From NCBI GenBank assembly GCA_049322295.1, contig JBMORO010000009.1:1-17660 (forward strand): a stretch of DNA of 17,660 nucleotides. The letters are read 5' to 3'. Of this stretch, positions 8,434 through 14,347 are shown in pieces. The notes below the pieces were generated by a model. It saw nothing but the letters and a program-made list of their open reading frames with translations. It was not told the DNA's origin and made no database searches. How positions within the stretch are numbered: the stretch's first letter is position 1; each line of letters begins with the position of its first letter. Both the position numbers and the translations under genes were made by a program. The stretch is from JBMORO01 sp049322295. Its GTDB lineage: Bacteria; Patescibacteriota; Minisyncoccia; RBG-13-40-8-A.

Positions 8434-8446
8434 TCTCTAACGGGGT
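8377..8446. repeat. 17-bp perfect inverted repeat across the M16 gene end
   Basis: ACCCCGTTAGAGATTAA (8377-8393) is exactly complementary to 8430-8446, with 36 nt between. The left arm encodes the TPLEIK segment near the C-terminus; the right arm contains the TAA stop. No U-tract follows, so it is not a classical intrinsic terminator. It may be a palindromic element that captured the gene end, or a protective 3' mRNA stem. Confidence 0.75.
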
Positions 8447-8463
8447 TTAAAGATAGAGAAAAG

Positions 8464-8481
8464 TTTCAGCGCTTGCTGAAA
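8464..8481. repeat. Short hairpin before the permease gene
   Basis: TTTCAGC-GCTT-GCTGAAA, a perfect 7-bp stem with a 4-nt loop, ends 11 nt before the start at 8493. A weak AGGA lies between hairpin and ATG. It resembles the other small palindromes of this window; a role in translation of the permease is possible but unsupported. Confidence 0.5.
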
Positions 8482-8492
8482 TTATAGGATTT

Positions 8493-9515
8493 ATGGAAAA
8501 TTCAAAAACAATTCATATTTCTTGGGCGACGATTTTTAAAGTTGCTCTAGTTATTTTATTTCTGATTTTTCTTTATCTAATTCGTGATGTTATTGTGATT
8601 TTTATTTTTGCTCTTATTATTGCCTCAGCTATCGCCCCGACAGTTGATTTGTTAGAGAAAATAAAAATACCCCGAGTTTTGGGGGCTTTAATTGTTTATA
8701 TTGTAGTAATTGGAGTTTTGGGATTTCTATTATCTCTAATCGTGGCGCCTCTTATTCAAGATATTAAAAATTTATCTTCTAATTTTCCAGAATACGTGGA
8801 AAGTTTGGTTAGTCAATTCAAATCCCTTCAAAAAGCTTTTTCTAAATATGGAAGCGTAGTAAATCAATTTCAGAAGTTTCTACTCAGGACAGGAGAACGC
8901 TTACAAAATTTAGAGTTATTTTCAACTTTTGTTAATATTTTTGGTGGAATTTTTTCTTTTATTTTAGCTTTAATTATTTCCTTTTATCTTTCAGTTCAAA
9001 AAAGAGGAGTTCAGAGAATCCTCGGCTCTATTAGCCCCTTTAATCATCGGGATTATATCTTAGACCTTTGGGAAAGAGCTCAAAAAAAACTGGGTCGCTG
9101 GCTTCAAGGACAATTATTTTTAGGAATAATTGTTGGCGTTTTGGTTTATATTGGTCTTTACTTTCTTAAAATAAAATATGCTCTTTTGTTAGCTATTATA
9201 GCCGGGATTTTAGAAATATTTCCTTATATTGGTCCTGTATTAGCTGCTATTCCAGCCATCATTATCGGATTTTTACAGGCACCAATTCTAGGTTTATGGG
9301 TATTAATTTTATATGTAGTTGTTCAACAGTTAGAAAATTACTTGATTGTTCCATTAGTAATTGGTAAAGTAGTTGGGCTTAATCCTATAATTGTAATCAT
9401 AGCTTTATTAGTTGGAGCCAAATTAGGAGGAATTCCAGGAATGATTTTAGCTGTTCCGATTACGGCTGTTTTAGCTGAATTTGTAAAAGATTTAATTAAA
9501 AAAAGAAAAGTGTAA
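8493..9515 (+). CDS. AI-2E family transporter (UPF0118/PerM-like)
   Basis: A 340-residue polytopic membrane protein. Hydrophobic segments occur at about residues 13-50 (a pair), 60-85, 140-165 and several more between about 200 and 325. The arrangement is the usual one for the family: N-terminal pair, a soluble amphipathic region (about 90-140), then a C-terminal helical core with conserved glycine/proline segments (IFPYIGPVLAAIPAIIIGFLQ and LNPIIVIIALLVGAKLGGIPGMILAVPITAVL). Named for TqsA, an AI-2 exporter, but most members have no known substrate, and some act in ion antiport or general permeation. The 3' end overlaps the convergent gene by 20 nt. Confidence 0.92.
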   Translation: MENSKTIHISWATIFKVALVILFLIFLYLIRDVIVIFIFALIIASAIAPTVDLLEKIKIPRVLGALIVYIVVIGVLGFLLSLIVAPLIQDIKNLSSNFPEYVESLVSQFKSLQKAFSKYGSVVNQFQKFLLRTGERLQNLELFSTFVNIFGGIFSFILALIISFYLSVQKRGVQRILGSISPFNHRDYILDLWERAQKKLGRWLQGQLFLGIIVGVLVYIGLYFLKIKYALLLAIIAGILEIFPYIGPVLAAIPAIIIGFLQAPILGLWVLILYVVVQQLENYLIVPLVIGKVVGLNPIIVIIALLVGAKLGGIPGMILAVPITAVLAEFVKDLIKKRKV

Positions 9516-9987
9516 TTATACTTATTATAATTACTAAAATTTCTGTTGTTAAACCAAGGAAGGTAATTTTACCTTCTTTTTCTTTATCTTTTGGATAATG
9601 GTATTTTTCCAGGAGTTTAATATGCCTCGTAGCCCTACCTGTTGAAAGCCAACTTAAACCAATTGTAATATCCGGAAGAATAGATATAAATATCCCAAAC
9701 AGGATGAAGGGTAAATAATTAAAATTTAGAAAGTTCCTATACCAAGAAACGAGAAAAACGATTAAAAGGCCAAAAATACAATCAGTTGCTATTTTGAGAA
9801 AGTCAAAGAAAAGAGTTTTGAAATCATTTGTTTTTTTAAAGGTTTTAATACCTGACCAAGAGTAATCCCAGTGAGGTATTTTATCCATTATAAAATGGCT
9901 TAAGAGCCCTAGGATTATAATCAAGCCAAGATTATGAGTCTTGGCTCCAATTGCTGCACCGAGAATAATATGAGGAGTAAAAATCAT
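9496..9987 (-). CDS. Small membrane protein, DUF457/YdjM-like putative hydrolase
   Basis: A 163-residue protein with about four hydrophobic segments and two polar motifs. TPHIILGAAIG near the start is followed by LLSHFIMDKIPHWD (about residues 28-41) and later ILPDIT. Histidine/aspartate pairs set at helix ends are the signature of the membrane-bound LexA-binding/metal-dependent hydrolase-like group (DUF457, YdjM/YbcI). No activity is established for most of these. It is convergent with the permease gene, whose 3' end it overlaps by 20 nt, and divergent from rsmI. No Shine-Dalgarno site precedes the ATG. Assignment rests on motif memory, so the family name is moderately sure and the function unknown. 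Confidence 0.65.
   Translation of the reverse strand: MIFTPHIILGAAIGAKTHNLGLIIILGLLSHFIMDKIPHWDYSWSGIKTFKKTNDFKTLFFDFLKIATDCIFGLLIVFLVSWYRNFLNFNYLPFILFGIFISILPDITIGLSWLSTGRATRHIKLLEKYHYPKDKEKEGKITFLGLTTEILVIIISIITLFFF
9512..9534 (-). terminator. AT-rich stem-loop between convergent genes
   Basis: GTAATTATA-CTTAT-TATAATTAC makes a perfect 9-bp stem with a 5-nt loop spanning the permease stop. Read on the - strand it is followed by ACTTTTCTTTTTTTT, a U-rich run, so it may help end the convergent - strand transcript, although it lies just inside that gene. The stem is nearly all A-T and therefore weak. Confidence 0.3.
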
Positions 9988-9991
9988 AAAT

Positions 9992-10056
9992 CAAGTAGCA
10001 GGTAACAAGTAGCAAGAGATAAAAAAATTATGTATACTGAATATTGTTACTTGTTA
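9992..10056. repeat. CAAGTAGCA direct and TAACAAGTA inverted repeats
   Basis: CAAGTAGCA occurs at 9992-10000 and 10006-10014. TAACAAGTA (10003-10011) is exactly complementary to TACTTGTTA (10048-10056). The set occupies most of the 86-nt divergent spacer before rsmI and brackets the probable -10 hexamer, so it could be an operator, but it also fits the general repeat background. Confidence 0.45.
10033..10038 (+). promoter_or_regulatory. Possible -10 element for the rsmI-metG-tatD operon
   Basis: TATACT matches the -10 consensus at five of six positions and lies about 35 nt before the rsmI ATG in the divergent intergenic spacer. No good -35 is seen at the expected distance, so this is tentative. 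Confidence 0.3.
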
Positions 10057-10073
10057 GTTGTTAATTTTATTAT

Positions 10074-10742
10074 ATGCCAAAATTATTTATTGTGGCAACT
10101 CCGATTGGAAATTTGAAAGATATTTCTCTAAGAGCTTTGCATACTTTGGAAGAAGTTGATTTGATTTTATGCGAAGATACCCGAGTAACCAAAAAATTAC
10201 TTGATTATTATAATATTAAAACTCCGGTTGAAAGTTATCATCAGCACAGCAAAATAAAAAAAATAAATTATATTATAGATTTATTAAAACAAGGCAAGAA
10301 TTTAGCCTTGGTTTCTGATTCTGGCACCCCAGGGATTTCTGACCCAGGAAATAAGTTAATTGAAATTTTGGTTATTCAATTACCAAAAATTGAGATTATT
10401 CCGATTCCTGGAGCGAGCGCGATTGCTACGTTGGCCAGTATTTCCGGATTTCCTATGGATAAGTTTATTTTTCTCGGCTTCCCGCCTCATAAAAAAGGCA
10501 GGCAGAAATTTTTTAAAGAAGTTGCAGAATATAAGTATCCCGTAATATTATATGAATCACCTTATCGGATTTTAAAAACCCTAAAAGAATTGAATAATTT
10601 TGGCAATTTTGATATAGTAGTCGGACGCGAGCTCACAAAGATGTTTGAAACAATTTACAGAGGAGAAATTAAAGATGTAATTAGCCAATTAGAAAAAAGT
10701 AAAATAAAAGGAGAATTTGTAATTGTGATTAGAAAATTATGA
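10074..10742 (+). CDS. rsmI: 16S rRNA (cytidine-1402-2'-O)-methyltransferase
   Basis: SAM-dependent tetrapyrrole-methylase-fold enzyme that 2'-O-methylates C1402 of 16S rRNA in the decoding centre. Family landmarks in order: LFIVATPIGNLKDISLRAL at the N-terminus, LILCEDTRVTKKLL, YHQHSK, LVSDSGTPGISDPG (SAM-binding loop), IPIPGASAIATLASISGFP, FLGFPPHKKGR, ILYESPYRI and VVGRELTKMFETIYRG. At 222 residues it lacks the C-terminal extension of longer RsmI proteins (about 280) but keeps the whole catalytic core. Its stop overlaps the metG start (ATGA), giving a coupled rsmI-metG-tatD operon. Confidence 0.95.
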   Translation: MPKLFIVATPIGNLKDISLRALHTLEEVDLILCEDTRVTKKLLDYYNIKTPVESYHQHSKIKKINYIIDLLKQGKNLALVSDSGTPGISDPGNKLIEILVIQLPKIEIIPIPGASAIATLASISGFPMDKFIFLGFPPHKKGRQKFFKEVAEYKYPVILYESPYRILKTLKELNNFGNFDIVVGRELTKMFETIYRGEIKDVISQLEKSKIKGEFVIVIRKL

Positions 10743-12190
10743 AAAAATTTTATATTACAACCACCCTTCCTTATGTCAATGCACCGCCACACGTTGGTTT
10801 TGCATTAGAAATTATTCAGGCGGATGTAATTGCAAGATATCACTCCAATTTAGGAGAAGAGGTATTTTTTAATACCGGAACAGATGAACATGGATTAAAA
10901 GTCTATAAGAAAGCATTGGAAGAAAAAAGAGACCCGCAGGAATACTGTGATGAATATGCGGCAAAATTCGATTTATTGAAAGAAAAATTAAATCTTTCAT
11001 ATAACAATTTTATCCGCACAACTGACGAACATCATATTAAAGCTGCTCAAGAATTTTGGAAAAGATGTGAGAGAAATGGTGATATTTATAAAAAAAATTA
11101 CAAGACGAAATATTGTGTTGGATGTGAATTAGAGAAAACCGAGTCAGAGTTAATTAATGGTAAGTGCTCCTTTCATCCCGATAGGGAAATTGAGATTATT
11201 GAAGAAAAAAACTACTTTTTCAGATTTTCGAAATATCAAAAACCGCTTTTAGATTTTTATGACGCAAATCTAAATTTTGTTATCCCGCAATTTCGCCAAA
11301 AAGAAATTTATAATTTTGTGAAAAGTGGCTTACAGGATTTTAGCATCTCGCGGCTAAAAAGTAAGATGCCGTGGGGCGTGCCGGTGCCGGGTGATGACGA
11401 CCAGGTAATGTATGTTTGGTTTGATGCGTTGATTAACTATATTTCCTGCCTTGGTTGGCCAGAAAATCAGAAAAAATTTGAAGAATTTTGGGGCACTAAG
11501 AAAAATCCAAACGCAATTCAGGTTGCTGGCAAGGATAATTTGAGGCAACAGACCGCAATGTGGCAGGCAATGTTAATGTCAGCGGGATTGCCAAATTCTA
11601 AGCAAGTTTTTATTCACGGATTTATCAATTTAGCAGGACAAAAAGTTAGTAAGTCATCCGAGATTTCTTTACCCAGTCCAATTGAATTAGTTGATAAATA
11701 TGGCATTGATGCAACTAGATATTATTTATTGCGAGAAATTCCAGCTTATGAAGATGGCGATTTTTCAATTAAGAGATTTGAAGAAAGATATAATTCCGAT
11801 TTAGCCAATGGTCTTGGCAATCTAGTGGCTAGGGTTTTGACATTGACGAATAAAAATAAAGTTAAAAGTAATAAACCAGAGAAAAAAAATGTAAAAATAG
11901 TCGGAGAAATAAAGGAAAAGCGTAATAAATTCATAGAAGAATTTAGATTTAATGAAGCACTGGAAGAAATTTGGCGATTTATAAGCTTTTGCGATAAATA
12001 CATTAACGATAATAAACCCTGGGAACTGACGAAATTAGACAAGAAAAAACTGGAGCAAGTTTTATCCAATTTACTTTATTGTCTTTCCGAAATTACTGAT
12101 TTAATCGCTCCGTTTTTACCCCGAACCAGCGAAAAAATAAAAGAGCAAATAAAGGCCGGCAAAACCGAGATTTTATTTCCAAGAATATAA
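10739..12190 (+). CDS. metG: Methionyl-tRNA synthetase
   Basis: Class Ia synthetase that charges tRNA-Met for initiation and elongation, 483 residues. The HIGH signature appears as H18-VGF-21 in PYVNAPPHVGF, followed by NTGTDEHGLK. The KMSKS loop is the variant KVSKS (302-306) in INLAGQKVSKSSE. The inserted metal-binding knuckle has CVGC and a later C-x2-H (CSFH). The C-terminal anticodon-binding helix bundle is present (FNEALEEIWRFISFCDKYINDNKPWEL), but the tRNA-binding EMAP/Trbp111-like domain of longer MetRS is absent, so this is the short form. It overlaps rsmI by 4 nt and shares one base with tatD (TAATG). No independent RBS is visible, which fits coupled translation. Confidence 0.97.
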   Translation: MKKFYITTTLPYVNAPPHVGFALEIIQADVIARYHSNLGEEVFFNTGTDEHGLKVYKKALEEKRDPQEYCDEYAAKFDLLKEKLNLSYNNFIRTTDEHHIKAAQEFWKRCERNGDIYKKNYKTKYCVGCELEKTESELINGKCSFHPDREIEIIEEKNYFFRFSKYQKPLLDFYDANLNFVIPQFRQKEIYNFVKSGLQDFSISRLKSKMPWGVPVPGDDDQVMYVWFDALINYISCLGWPENQKKFEEFWGTKKNPNAIQVAGKDNLRQQTAMWQAMLMSAGLPNSKQVFIHGFINLAGQKVSKSSEISLPSPIELVDKYGIDATRYYLLREIPAYEDGDFSIKRFEERYNSDLANGLGNLVARVLTLTNKNKVKSNKPEKKNVKIVGEIKEKRNKFIEEFRFNEALEEIWRFISFCDKYINDNKPWELTKLDKKKLEQVLSNLLYCLSEITDLIAPFLPRTSEKIKEQIKAGKTEILFPRI

Positions 12191-12999
12191 TGCTGATTGA
12201 TACTCATTGCCATTTGAATTTTGATGAATTTGAAAACGACCGAGAGGAAATTATCGGTCGTTGTTTGGCTAATGATGTATGGATGATTAATGTTGGCGCG
12301 GATTTAGAAACTTCGGAAAAAGCAATTGAAATTGCAGAGAAATATGAAAAGGGGGTGTATGCTTCAATAGCTTTACATCCCCATAACGTAGGACCCGCTA
12401 CAACAAGTGAGCGGGTGCGAGATTTGGCTGAATTAGCCAAATCTCACAAAGTCGTTGCGATTGGTGAGTGCGGATTGGATTATGCGTTTTGCGAAAATGA
12501 CGAAAAAATTCAAGAATTACAGCAGGAAGTTTTTATTCAACATCTGGAGTTAGCTAAAGAAGTTAATAAACCAGTAGTTTTTCACTGTCGTCGTTTGTAT
12601 CCAGAAATGCTGAAACTAATTTCTAATTTCAATACAGCTAATTTCCAATTAACAGGAGTGCTGCATTGTTATATGGGTCGTTGGTCTTATGCTGAAGAAT
12701 ATTTAAAATTAGGATTTTATATTGGTTTTACCGGCCTCATTACTTATGCCCGGGATTATGATAAAGTGATCAAAAATTGTCCGCTGGATAGAATTTTAAT
12801 CGAAACCGATGCGCCATATTTACCCCCACACCAAATTTTTGGTGGTGGGGGTTTGACGCCCGAAGAACGTCGAAAAATTAGAAATACTCCAGATAATGTT
12901 AAATATGTCGCAGAGAAAATCGCTGAGATAAAGGAAATTTCATTCGAAGAAGTCGCATCTCAAACCACCCAAAACGCCAAAGAGTTATTTAGAATATAA
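12190..12999 (+). CDS. tatD: TatD family metal-dependent DNase
   Basis: TIM-barrel amidohydrolase-like nuclease, 269 residues. All expected metal ligands are visible: H6 and H8 in DTHCHLN, E93 in GECGLDY, H132 in FHCRR, H159 in LHCYMG and D207 in ETDAPYL. Known members are 3'-5' exonucleases or DNases acting in repair and DNA degradation. The metG-tatD order is common in bacteria, so this gene belongs to the housekeeping operon and not to the neighbouring reverse transcriptase. Two surface stretches contain in-frame palindromes: residues about 68-86, before KVVAIGE, and about 211-221, after DAPYLPP, giving a longer loop than usual. The stop codon lies next to the terminator of the convergent gene. 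Confidence 0.94.
   Translation: MLIDTHCHLNFDEFENDREEIIGRCLANDVWMINVGADLETSEKAIEIAEKYEKGVYASIALHPHNVGPATTSERVRDLAELAKSHKVVAIGECGLDYAFCENDEKIQELQQEVFIQHLELAKEVNKPVVFHCRRLYPEMLKLISNFNTANFQLTGVLHCYMGRWSYAEEYLKLGFYIGFTGLITYARDYDKVIKNCPLDRILIETDAPYLPPHQIFGGGGLTPEERRKIRNTPDNVKYVAEKIAEIKEISFEEVASQTTQNAKELFRI
12393..12445. repeat. Two adjacent palindromes inside tatD
   Basis: First hairpin: ACCCGCT (12393-12399) pairs with AGCGGGT (12410-12416). Second: GAGATTTGGCT (12419-12429), loop GAATT, AGCCAAATCTC (12435-12445), an 11-bp perfect stem. Both are in frame and encode the variable helix before KVVAIGECGLDY. Confidence 0.7.
12822..12852. repeat. G/C-rich palindrome inside tatD
   Basis: ACCCCCAC-ACCAAA on the left pairs with TTTGGT-G-GTGGGGGT on the right: 14 bp with a single bulged G and a TT loop. 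It encodes the PPHQIFGGGG stretch right after the metal-ligand motif ETDAPYL, in a loop where family members vary. Confidence 0.7.
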
Positions 13000-13029
13000 A
13001 AAAGGGACGCTGAATTGTCTCAACGCCCC
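12998..13029 (-). terminator. Intrinsic terminator of the reverse transcriptase gene
   Basis: Read on the - strand, GGGGCGTTGAG, loop ACAA, TTCAGCGTCCC forms an 11-bp stem with three G-U pairs, followed directly by six T residues. It starts 1 nt past the RT stop. The U-tract overlaps the tatD stop codon. No U-tract exists for the + strand, so it serves the RT gene only. Confidence 0.75.
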
Positions 13030-13030
13030 G

Positions 13031-13903
13031 CTACCGAGCTTTTAGTGCTTGGTATTTTTTTACCAGTTTTTGTTCCGTCTTGTTTAAAATCTTATCTTTG
13101 CCCGTTACATTCCAGAACGCGCCCATTATTCCTTCTATTTTTTCTTGTTCTATATCACCTCTTGTGGTTGCCCTGTGAAACAGACCCTTAGCCCTTCTGA
13201 TAAAATGTCTAGGTATAAATATTCTACCACCAAACTCCAATCCAACACCATTTATTACCACCGGTCCTTTTTTGAGGTCGTATACTTTAGATTTTTGAGA
13301 ATTAATTAAGAATCCTTGAGCTTGAACGATTTTTCGGATTGCCTTCCTTTTACGTTTTCCTATAGAGCTTTGGGCAGAGAATAGAAGGTCATCGCGATAG
13401 CGAGTGTAGATAAGCTTGTATTTTTGGCACAATTCTTTGAGGGGTTTATCTAATAGAATACTAGTGTAGATATTGAACAGGTCTGGCGAAGCTGGGGCAC
13501 CAGTGATTAGTCCATCCTGCACGGTAAGGCAAGTTTCTTTTAATAGGTTATATAATTTTTCTTTATTCACTTCTGGGTCAAGTGCAGAGATAATTTCGGC
13601 TAATTTTTTACCATTTATACTGGGATAAGCATCGTGGATATCTATTAGGTAGAAATACCTATTTTTTCTGTGTAGGGCGATATTTTTTCTAGGGGAGCTG
13701 CCGGGCCAAGTTCCATCATTGGGGGAAATTTCCCCTTTTAATGTCCTAAGATAAGCAATTAGAATTTCATGAACCCTTTTCATAGATTCATTGGGCATCT
13801 GGATGGTTCGGAATTTTTCTGTGCCGCTTAGTTCATTTCTGTCTCTAATTTTTCTCGTAGTAAAAGACGGGATTCCCGGTAAAAGTAAATTTGGAAAGAG
13901 CAT
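13031..13903 (-). CDS. Stand-alone retron-like reverse transcriptase
   Basis: A 290-residue RNA-directed DNA polymerase with little besides the RT core. Visible motifs: FRTIQMPNESMKRVHEIL (RT1/2, 31-48); NIALH (74-78), at the place and spacing of the retron NAxxH motif; FYLIDIHDAYPSI (RT3, catalytic D88); GLITGAPASPDLFNIY (RT4, retron-like GAPxSP rather than DGR GxPxG or group II QGSPLSP); YRDD (169-172, both aspartates kept); GFLINSQKSKV (RT6); and VVINGVGLEFGGRIFIPRHFIRRAKGLFHRA (RT7/thumb), matching the retron VTG-plus-thumb region with ING for VTG. No maturase, endonuclease, primase or fused effector domain is present. A 400-nt structured non-coding leader precedes it, it has its own promoter, strong RBS and terminator, and it stands alone between tatD and leuS. 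It is probably retron-related or an unnamed RT class; the function is not known. Confidence 0.85.
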   Translation of the reverse strand: MLFPNLLLPGIPSFTTRKIRDRNELSGTEKFRTIQMPNESMKRVHEILIAYLRTLKGEISPNDGTWPGSSPRKNIALHRKNRYFYLIDIHDAYPSINGKKLAEIISALDPEVNKEKLYNLLKETCLTVQDGLITGAPASPDLFNIYTSILLDKPLKELCQKYKLIYTRYRDDLLFSAQSSIGKRKRKAIRKIVQAQGFLINSQKSKVYDLKKGPVVINGVGLEFGGRIFIPRHFIRRAKGLFHRATTRGDIEQEKIEGIMGAFWNVTGKDKILNKTEQKLVKKYQALKAR

Positions 13904-13906
13904 TTT

Positions 13907-13914
13907 ACCTCCTT
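13907..13914 (-). promoter_or_regulatory. Strong Shine-Dalgarno site of the RT gene
   Basis: AAGGAGGT at near-optimal spacing before the ATG (13903-13901 on the - strand) fixes the start. The leader repeats GAGGTAAA twice in tandem here, and an upstream ACCTC (13972-13976) could pair with either copy, so access to the site might be structured. No other gene in the window has an SD this strong. Confidence 0.75.
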
Positions 13915-13924
13915 TACCTCAGCG

Positions 13925-14180
13925 GCTCAGGGATCAGGTTTTATAATTCGGATAAATTCTTACTTATCGCTGAGGTTCATTGGGCTGATTTCATCGCGTC
14001 TAGGAAAGAGAAAAAACAATGAAAAGTCAATAGTCGAAATTCTCTTGTCAGAGAATTTCTTTCCATTACATATATAATGGAAGTGAAGGATCTTCAGCGG
14101 GGAAGTTTTCATCCAAATTACCACCCAATCCCTGAAACCTTTTAGCGGGGCTATTTTTCAATAGCGCACCGGCCAAGGCT
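13925..14180 (-). ncRNA. Candidate structured RNA (msr-msd-like leader) upstream of the RT
   Basis: The stretch 13904-14347 has no gene; its RT-side part looks like an RNA made on the - strand. In transcript order there are four elements. A 5' hairpin GCTATT-GAAA-AATAGC (14165-14150) has a GNRA loop only on this strand, and outer CCTT/AAGG (14178-14175 with 14141-14138) and CGG/CCG pairs. Next come hairpin TTCCATTA/TAATGGAA (14082-14061) and hairpin GAAATTCTC/GAGAATTTC (14059-14036, 9 bp). Long-range complements TCAGGGAT (14135-14128) and ATCCCTGA (13934-13927) enclose the last two hairpins, as retron a1/a2 repeats would, and ATTGGG (14129-14124)/CCCAAT (13984-13979) could continue the stem. 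A 9-bp repeat (13968-13976 with 13916-13924) lies near the RBS. That this is a reverse-transcribed template is inference; an autoregulatory leader is the alternative. Confidence 0.4.
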
Positions 14181-14186
14181 AATTTA

Positions 14187-14215
14187 ATTTTAGTATCTTT
14201 AATTAAATCAGTCAA
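14187..14215 (-). promoter_or_regulatory. Promoter of the RT transcript
   Basis: On the - strand TTGACT (14215-14210), a 17-nt spacer and TAAAAT (14192-14187) match the sigma-70 -35/-10 consensus at five of six positions each with ideal spacing. The predicted start near 14180 lies just before the 5' hairpin of the candidate RNA, leaving a leader of about 280 nt before the RT start. Confidence 0.6.
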
Positions 14216-14241
14216 TATCTAATTGAATTAAGACTAGTTAT

Positions 14242-14282
14242 TTGATAATATTAGAAATATAAATATGATTCATTAATATAAT
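14242..14282 (+). promoter_or_regulatory. Promoter region of leuS
   Basis: TTGATA (14242-14247), 16 nt, TATGAT (14264-14269) is a good -35/-10 pair. A perfect TATAAT at 14277-14282 is an alternative -10 but lacks a clear -35. The promoter is divergent from that of the RT; their -35 boxes are about 26 nt apart. Confidence 0.5.
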
Positions 14283-14306
14283 CCATCAAAAATCGAATCC
14301 AAATGG

Positions 14307-14336
14307 TCTCGCAGAGCGGGATTTCGGGCTGCGCCC
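14307..14336. repeat. Two GC-rich hairpins just before the leuS start
   Basis: TCTCGC-AGA-GCGGGA (14307-14321, one T-G pair) and GGGC-TGC-GCCC (14326-14336) form a GC-rich island in AT-rich surroundings. The open frame extends through it to an ATG at 14303, but that stretch looks like a palindromic element and not LeuRS sequence. Confidence 0.5.
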
Positions 14337-14347
14337 TCAACAGGACT

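Noticed and set aside
9988..10056. CRISPR-like array
   Set aside because: The CAAGTAGCA repeats are only 9 nt and 5 nt apart, with no spacers of regular size and no cas genes.
11746..12069. 107-residue open frame on the - strand inside metG
   Set aside because: It lies wholly within the well-supported metG frame, has no RBS and shows a biased translation typical of an antisense shadow.
12190..12999. TatD nuclease as effector of the RT system
   Set aside because: It is fused by overlapping codons to the metG operon, an order common in bacteria, and is transcribed convergently to the RT.
13904..14302. tRNA gene or T-box leader before leuS
   Set aside because: No cloverleaf, CCA end or T-box consensus sequence could be found on either strand; the hairpins there make better sense on the RT strand.
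13031..14347. Diversity-generating retroelement
   Set aside because: The RT motif 4 is GAPASP rather than the DGR GxPxG...SQ type. I see no adenine-variable template/variable repeat pair, no C-type lectin target gene and no Avd-like gene beside it; the four-helix-bundle gene at 16857 is of the rRNA intervening-sequence family and lies beyond leuS.
13031..14347. Group II intron
   Set aside because: The protein has no maturase or endonuclease domain, lacks the QGSPLSP motif, and no domain V-like hairpin is recognisable downstream of the gene.
14303..14347. N-terminal extension of LeuRS starting at 14303
   Set aside because: The added residues are encoded by two palindromes and have no likeness to LeuRS; the family N-terminus starts at MTEYNPKLIE (14348).
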